38,666 bases of DNA from Mnemiopsis leidyi (Eukaryota > Ctenophora > Tentaculata > Lobata > Bolinopsidae): positions 48,338 through 87,003 of the forward strand of contig JH154143.1 in NCBI GenBank assembly GCA_000226015.1, in the 5' to 3' direction. A program made the position numbers and the translations under genes. Under the pieces are notes generated by a model. That model was not told the origin of the DNA, made no database searches, and saw only the letters and a program-made list of their open reading frames with translations. Of this stretch, positions 35,700-38,666 are shown piece by piece (the stretch's first letter is position 1; every line of letters begins with the position of its first letter).

Positions 35700-36400
35700 C
35701 ATGAGCAGAAACCCTGGAACAAAGAGGCGCCAGAAGACCAGATGTTTTAACTTGACAGTTCACAGGTAATGTCTTTGTTAGCAGGATACCGCTAGGTGGG
35801 TTACTGTAGCAGGTTGGAGGGTAAAAACAATGGATCTTAGAAGTGCTCCCAGTCGACTATCACCTGGCCTGCTCTAGTAAAGATGTCCGACATTAGAGTC
35901 AAATATTGGGATTTATTAAACTTAACTATACTCCGATTTTCCACCTCGTGCCTTTTACTCTTAGGCAAAATCTTGTTTGACCATCTGGTCCTAAAATCAC
36001 AGTCACCCTCAAGAATTTAATGCGTATGGTCCAATGCTGCTTGAAAAGGACTCCAAACTAACTCCTTTGTTCAAGGCTCGAAGAAGAGCTGACAGAATTT
36101 CGAAAATTCGATCAACAGCCTGAAAGCTGCGAATGTGAAAATTATACGCTGAATCTAAAAATTTAGCCCAATTAAAACCAACAAAAAAGAGAGCTATCTG
36201 CTTTTTGAACTGGTATAATAATAAAGATTAAAAGCTTCCTGAGTGATTTTTCATAGTACGGACACTAGGGAATTAAGCTAGAATTGTGATTTTCAAAGAA
36301 CAGAGGGGCCAGGGTGAAATGGCCCTCTCAAATATTTGGATTGAGGTGTATCATTTGCCCCTACCCCTTTTTTAACAACTTCTAATTCTATTAGGGAATT
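35700..36400. other. Upstream region of the BPI-like gene
   Basis: No gene or repeat array recognised. Confidence 0.45.
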
Positions 36401-36413
36401 GCTTCTAAACCAT

Positions 36414-36438
36414 CTATTTAGCCCGGCGGGCTAAATAG
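36414..36438. repeat. Perfect short hairpin
   Basis: Arms CTATTTAGCCC (36414-36424) and GGGCTAAATAG (36428-36438) around loop GGC. Confidence 0.8.
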
Positions 36439-36599
36439 ACTTATTTTCATAAGTCATATCAACCAAGCTCGATTACCAAAATGGTTCAAATTCAACCATT
36501 TAATCAACATTTTTTGCCTGCAGTGGGCTGCACTGATTAGACTTTCTCTTGCATTATTCAATTATTGTCACATGTAAAATCTTGTACATTGTTGTTGTA

Positions 36600-36850
36600 C
36601 GACGCGAGGACCCGTTACCGGGCACGGTGTGGCTTTCGTTGATGAGATTATATTCGTCTACCGTTCTATTGTCAGACGTTGTCTGACCTGCTGCCGCGAA
36701 GCGGCAGCAACGCAAGGCAACCGTTCTGACGAAACGACATCAGAGTCGGGTATAACCATTAACCGCGTCAACTTCCGATTGCAGAGCAACACAGACTGCC
36801 GTTTCACGTTTCAAGGCAAGAGGACCCGTACCCGGCTATACGCTTCATAG
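36600..36850. repeat. GC-rich dispersed repeat with GCGAAGC hairpin, copy 2
   Basis: Contains GATGAGATTATATTCGTCTA, similar to the phrase at 12463 (GACGAGATTATATCCGTCTA), and the identical 19-base hairpin at 36690-36708. It thus belongs to the same family as the 12300-14200 repeats, some 24 kb away. Confidence 0.7.
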
Positions 36851-36859
36851 TTTGAATAT

Positions 36860-37290
36860 TAGACGTGGATGAATGCCAGCGACAAGCGAACTAGGTTGTC
36901 ATTGCTAATTGGATTGAGTATGGTTGTCCCTCATACTCTATCGTGACCGGAATGCAATGTAAGCCATCCTACATTTTCTAGCTGAGCGTTGGATTCCGGG
37001 CGTCTTATTTTGGGAAGTTGCGACATTGCGCGGCTCATCGCACGCGTGAATAGTGTTAACGACGTCTACTTGAATTACTTACCATCAGTGAAAAAGGTAC
37101 AAAGCACAAAGTTTAAGCAGCCAGCGCGCCAATTGAGCCGCGCAATTTCGCGGGTTTCTCGTTACCTCAGTAAGAAAGTTGTCTACATTCGAACGAACAA
37201 TCTCATAATCATAGAACAATATTTGTATTAAAAACTGAATCAAATAAAGGTCTCGCTATGAGTTTCCATTTCAGCTTAACAACTCAAGAA
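36860..37290. other. Intergenic sequence, no supported gene
   Basis: An 80-codon open frame at 36989-37231 has no signal peptide, domain or splice context that I recognise. Confidence 0.4.
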
Positions 37291-37294
37291 GGGT

Positions 37295-37300
37295 TTTAAT
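37295..37300 (-). terminator. Candidate polyadenylation signal (ATTAAA) for the right-edge gene
   Basis: ATTAAA on the minus strand, about 200 bases beyond the stop codon at 37499. Confidence 0.3.
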
Positions 37301-37498
37301 AGAAAAACCGCTCCATGATTAAATTTTCGGGGAATTGCGAACCAAGCGACGGCTTCAAACACTCAAATAAATTACATTAAAAAAGAAATCGTAAAAATAT
37401 AATGCAGTTTTAGCGGAATTGAGACGGGTAATGTTAGAAAAGAAAGGCGCTGGTTGGCTCGTAACTGCTGCTTGAACTCCAGGGAGGTCCGATATTTG

Positions 37499-37582
37499 TT
37501 ATTGCTGCTTGCATTCCTCTTTCTGAACATCTGTAACAGTCTCGTTTGCTACGATGTTTTCGTTGTTCTCAACTTCTTCATC
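37499..37582 (-). CDS. Terminal exon of an unidentified minus-strand gene (acidic C-terminus)
   Basis: On the minus strand a strong acceptor TTTTCTTCTCTCAG ends at 37583. It is followed by 27 codons and a stop: it begins DEEVENNENIVANETVTD and ends QKEECKQQ. The exon starts in phase 0. The composition is strongly acidic and Asn-rich, as in disordered C-terminal tails. The upstream exon appears to lie at the window edge (38626-38666), which reads SDEDYSDTSD, also acidic. The protein family cannot be told from this tail, and the gene is mostly beyond the window. Confidence 0.6.
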   Translation of the reverse strand, partial: DEEVENNENIVANETVTDVQKEECKQQ

Positions 37583-37589
37583 CTGAGAG

Positions 37590-37700
37590 AAGAAAATATG
37601 TGATTATCAAACGACATACAGATATGTGAATTGTGATTGTTAAACGACATAACAATATGTGATTGTGAAACGACATAAAAATATGTGATTGTTGAACGAA
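37590..37700. repeat. Short tandem repeat (ATATGTGATTGTTAAACGACAT)
   Basis: Four imperfect tandem copies of a unit of about 28 bases carrying ATATGTGATTGT and AACGACATA. Further diverged pieces lie at 37848-37885, flanking the perfect hairpin. Confidence 0.75.
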
Positions 37701-37716
37701 GTTAAACAGTGTTTTC

Positions 37717-37788
37717 GATATTCTCTTCTTGACTCGAGTGAAAGACAAATGATTTAATGTCTTTCACTCGAGTCAAGAAGAGAATATC
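37717..37788. repeat. Perfect long hairpin (31-bp arms, 10-base loop)
   Basis: Left arm 37717-37747 and right arm 37758-37788 are exact reverse complements around loop AATGATTTAA. Pairing extends imperfectly outward (AACAGTG on both sides). It is intronic to the minus-strand gene. It could be a recent foldback insertion, a palindromic MITE end or a small-RNA precursor. Confidence 0.9.
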
Positions 37789-38384
37789 AAGATCACTGTT
37801 GAACTAAGCTTATGATGCGACTCATAAACAATCATTCAGTTAAAATTGCTGAACGACATACAAATATCCGATTGTGAACGACATAATGTATTAGTCAATA
37901 ACGTGTAAATTAGCTACTACTACACAGTGCAGCGTACACAATAGAGCTATAGAAATCTGCATGGATTTTCTTTTTATCCTATTCTGTCAGATATCATTAT
38001 GCCATGGTCATTATCCATACGATTTCAGGGCGTTTAAGGGCACATACTGATAGTCTACCATCTTATTGTCTCACTAATAAATGAACAATGAACTATAGAA
38101 ACATGCGCAGTGCTTGTGACATTGTTCAAACAAAAGAGGTAGATGGTATTTCTTTTCCTGCCTATATTCAGACCTAATCGCAGTCTGTAAAGTCTGAAAA
38201 TCTTGATATAATGGTCTGGACTTCAGAACACAATGTATCAGACACAGACTTACTAGTTTTATCAGACTCACCGTCGAAATTCGAGATATCCGTAGAGGCA
38301 TTACATTACGAAAGCGACAGTTTCCTTCAAAACGGGCATTGAGTAAAATCAAGTGAGAACATTATTAGGATTATTTGAGGTAGA

Positions 38385-38650
38385 CAAACTCACTTAGTCG
38401 CTGTTATCACTGTAATCACAAAACAAACTCACATAGTCGCTGGTGTCACTATGACAACGAACAAACTCACATAGTCGCTGGTGTCACTATAATGACAACG
38501 AACAAACTCACATAGTCGCTGGTGTCACTATGACAACGAACAAACTCACATAGTCGCTGGTGTCACTATGACAACGAACAAACTCACATAGCCGCTGGTG
38601 TCACTATGACAACGAACAAACTCACATGTCGCTGGTGTCACTGTAATCTT
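38385..38650. repeat. Seven-unit 38-bp tandem array of splice-junction-like units
   Basis: Units begin at 38385, 38424, 38462, 38503, 38541, 38579 and 38617 (period 38, with variants 39 and 41). On the minus strand each carries an acceptor-like TCATAG or TTACAG, then about 16 bases TGACACCAGCGACTAT, then a consensus donor GTGAGT. The rightmost unit is continuous with the presumed coding exon. Confidence 0.9.
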
Positions 38651-38666
38651 CATCGCTTTCCCGTCG
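38626..38666 (-). CDS. Presumed upstream exon of the right-edge gene (partial)
   Basis: The minus-strand reading from the window edge gives RRESDEDYSDTSD and ends AT|GTGAGT in phase 2. Its acidic, Ser-rich composition matches the terminal exon. Joined directly to that exon the frame breaks; adding one 16-base unit from the array restores it. Confidence 0.4.

Noticed and set aside
38385..38650. CRISPR array
   Set aside because: Direct tandem repeats without unique spacers, in a eukaryotic intron context.

Overview
This is a eukaryotic (animal) nuclear window: AT-rich non-coding DNA holding intron-rich genes with GT-AG introns, many minisatellites, tRNA-derived SINEs, foldback elements and a decayed retrotransposon ORF1. 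The two recognisable multi-exon genes belong to metazoan families (macoilin and the autophagy kinase ULK/Unc-51), and a third gene is a BPI/LBP-type secreted lipid-binding protein. An invertebrate is likely, but I cannot name the lineage from sequence alone.

Layout. From 1 to 11594 on the plus strand lies the C-terminal half or more of a macoilin gene: seven well supported exons from 5849 to 11594 and one plausible upstream exon at 136-233. The N-terminal transmembrane exons would lie left of the window. Its introns carry six minisatellites, two copies of a tRNA-Gly-like SINE and small foldback elements. From 11595 to 16758 there is a repeat-dense intergenic region: a roughly 1 kb inverted-repeat element, GC-rich hairpin repeats and a broken minus-strand ORF1 (RRM-like) relic of a non-LTR retrotransposon. 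From 16759 to 32592 on the plus strand lies a complete-looking ULK1/2-type kinase gene of 16 modelled exons, encoding about 800 residues. It has the whole kinase domain, a Ser/Pro-rich linker with a LIR-like motif and a C-terminal EAT domain. Its introns hold a roughly 690 bp 12-mer minisatellite, a truncated tRNA-like SINE, a TA-flanked MITE with CRE-like ends and a minus-strand Cys-rich ORF.

From 34220 to 35635 on the minus strand there is an intronless BPI-fold protein with a signal peptide and an upstream TATA-like box. At the right edge (37499 to beyond 38666, minus strand) is the acidic C-terminal end of an unidentified gene. Its last intron contains a perfect 31-bp-arm hairpin and a 38-bp tandem array in which every unit carries splice-site-like signals.

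I see no operon or obvious pathway linking these genes. ULK acts in starvation-induced autophagy, macoilin is a neuronal ER membrane protein, and BPI-fold proteins bind lipid or LPS outside the cell. The most unusual observations are the exon-junction tandem array (38385-38650), the perfect intronic hairpin (37717-37788), a possible frame-preserving cassette exon in the ULK EAT domain (30162-30284), and the repeated association of minisatellites with 3' splice sites. All exon models here are manual and need transcript data.
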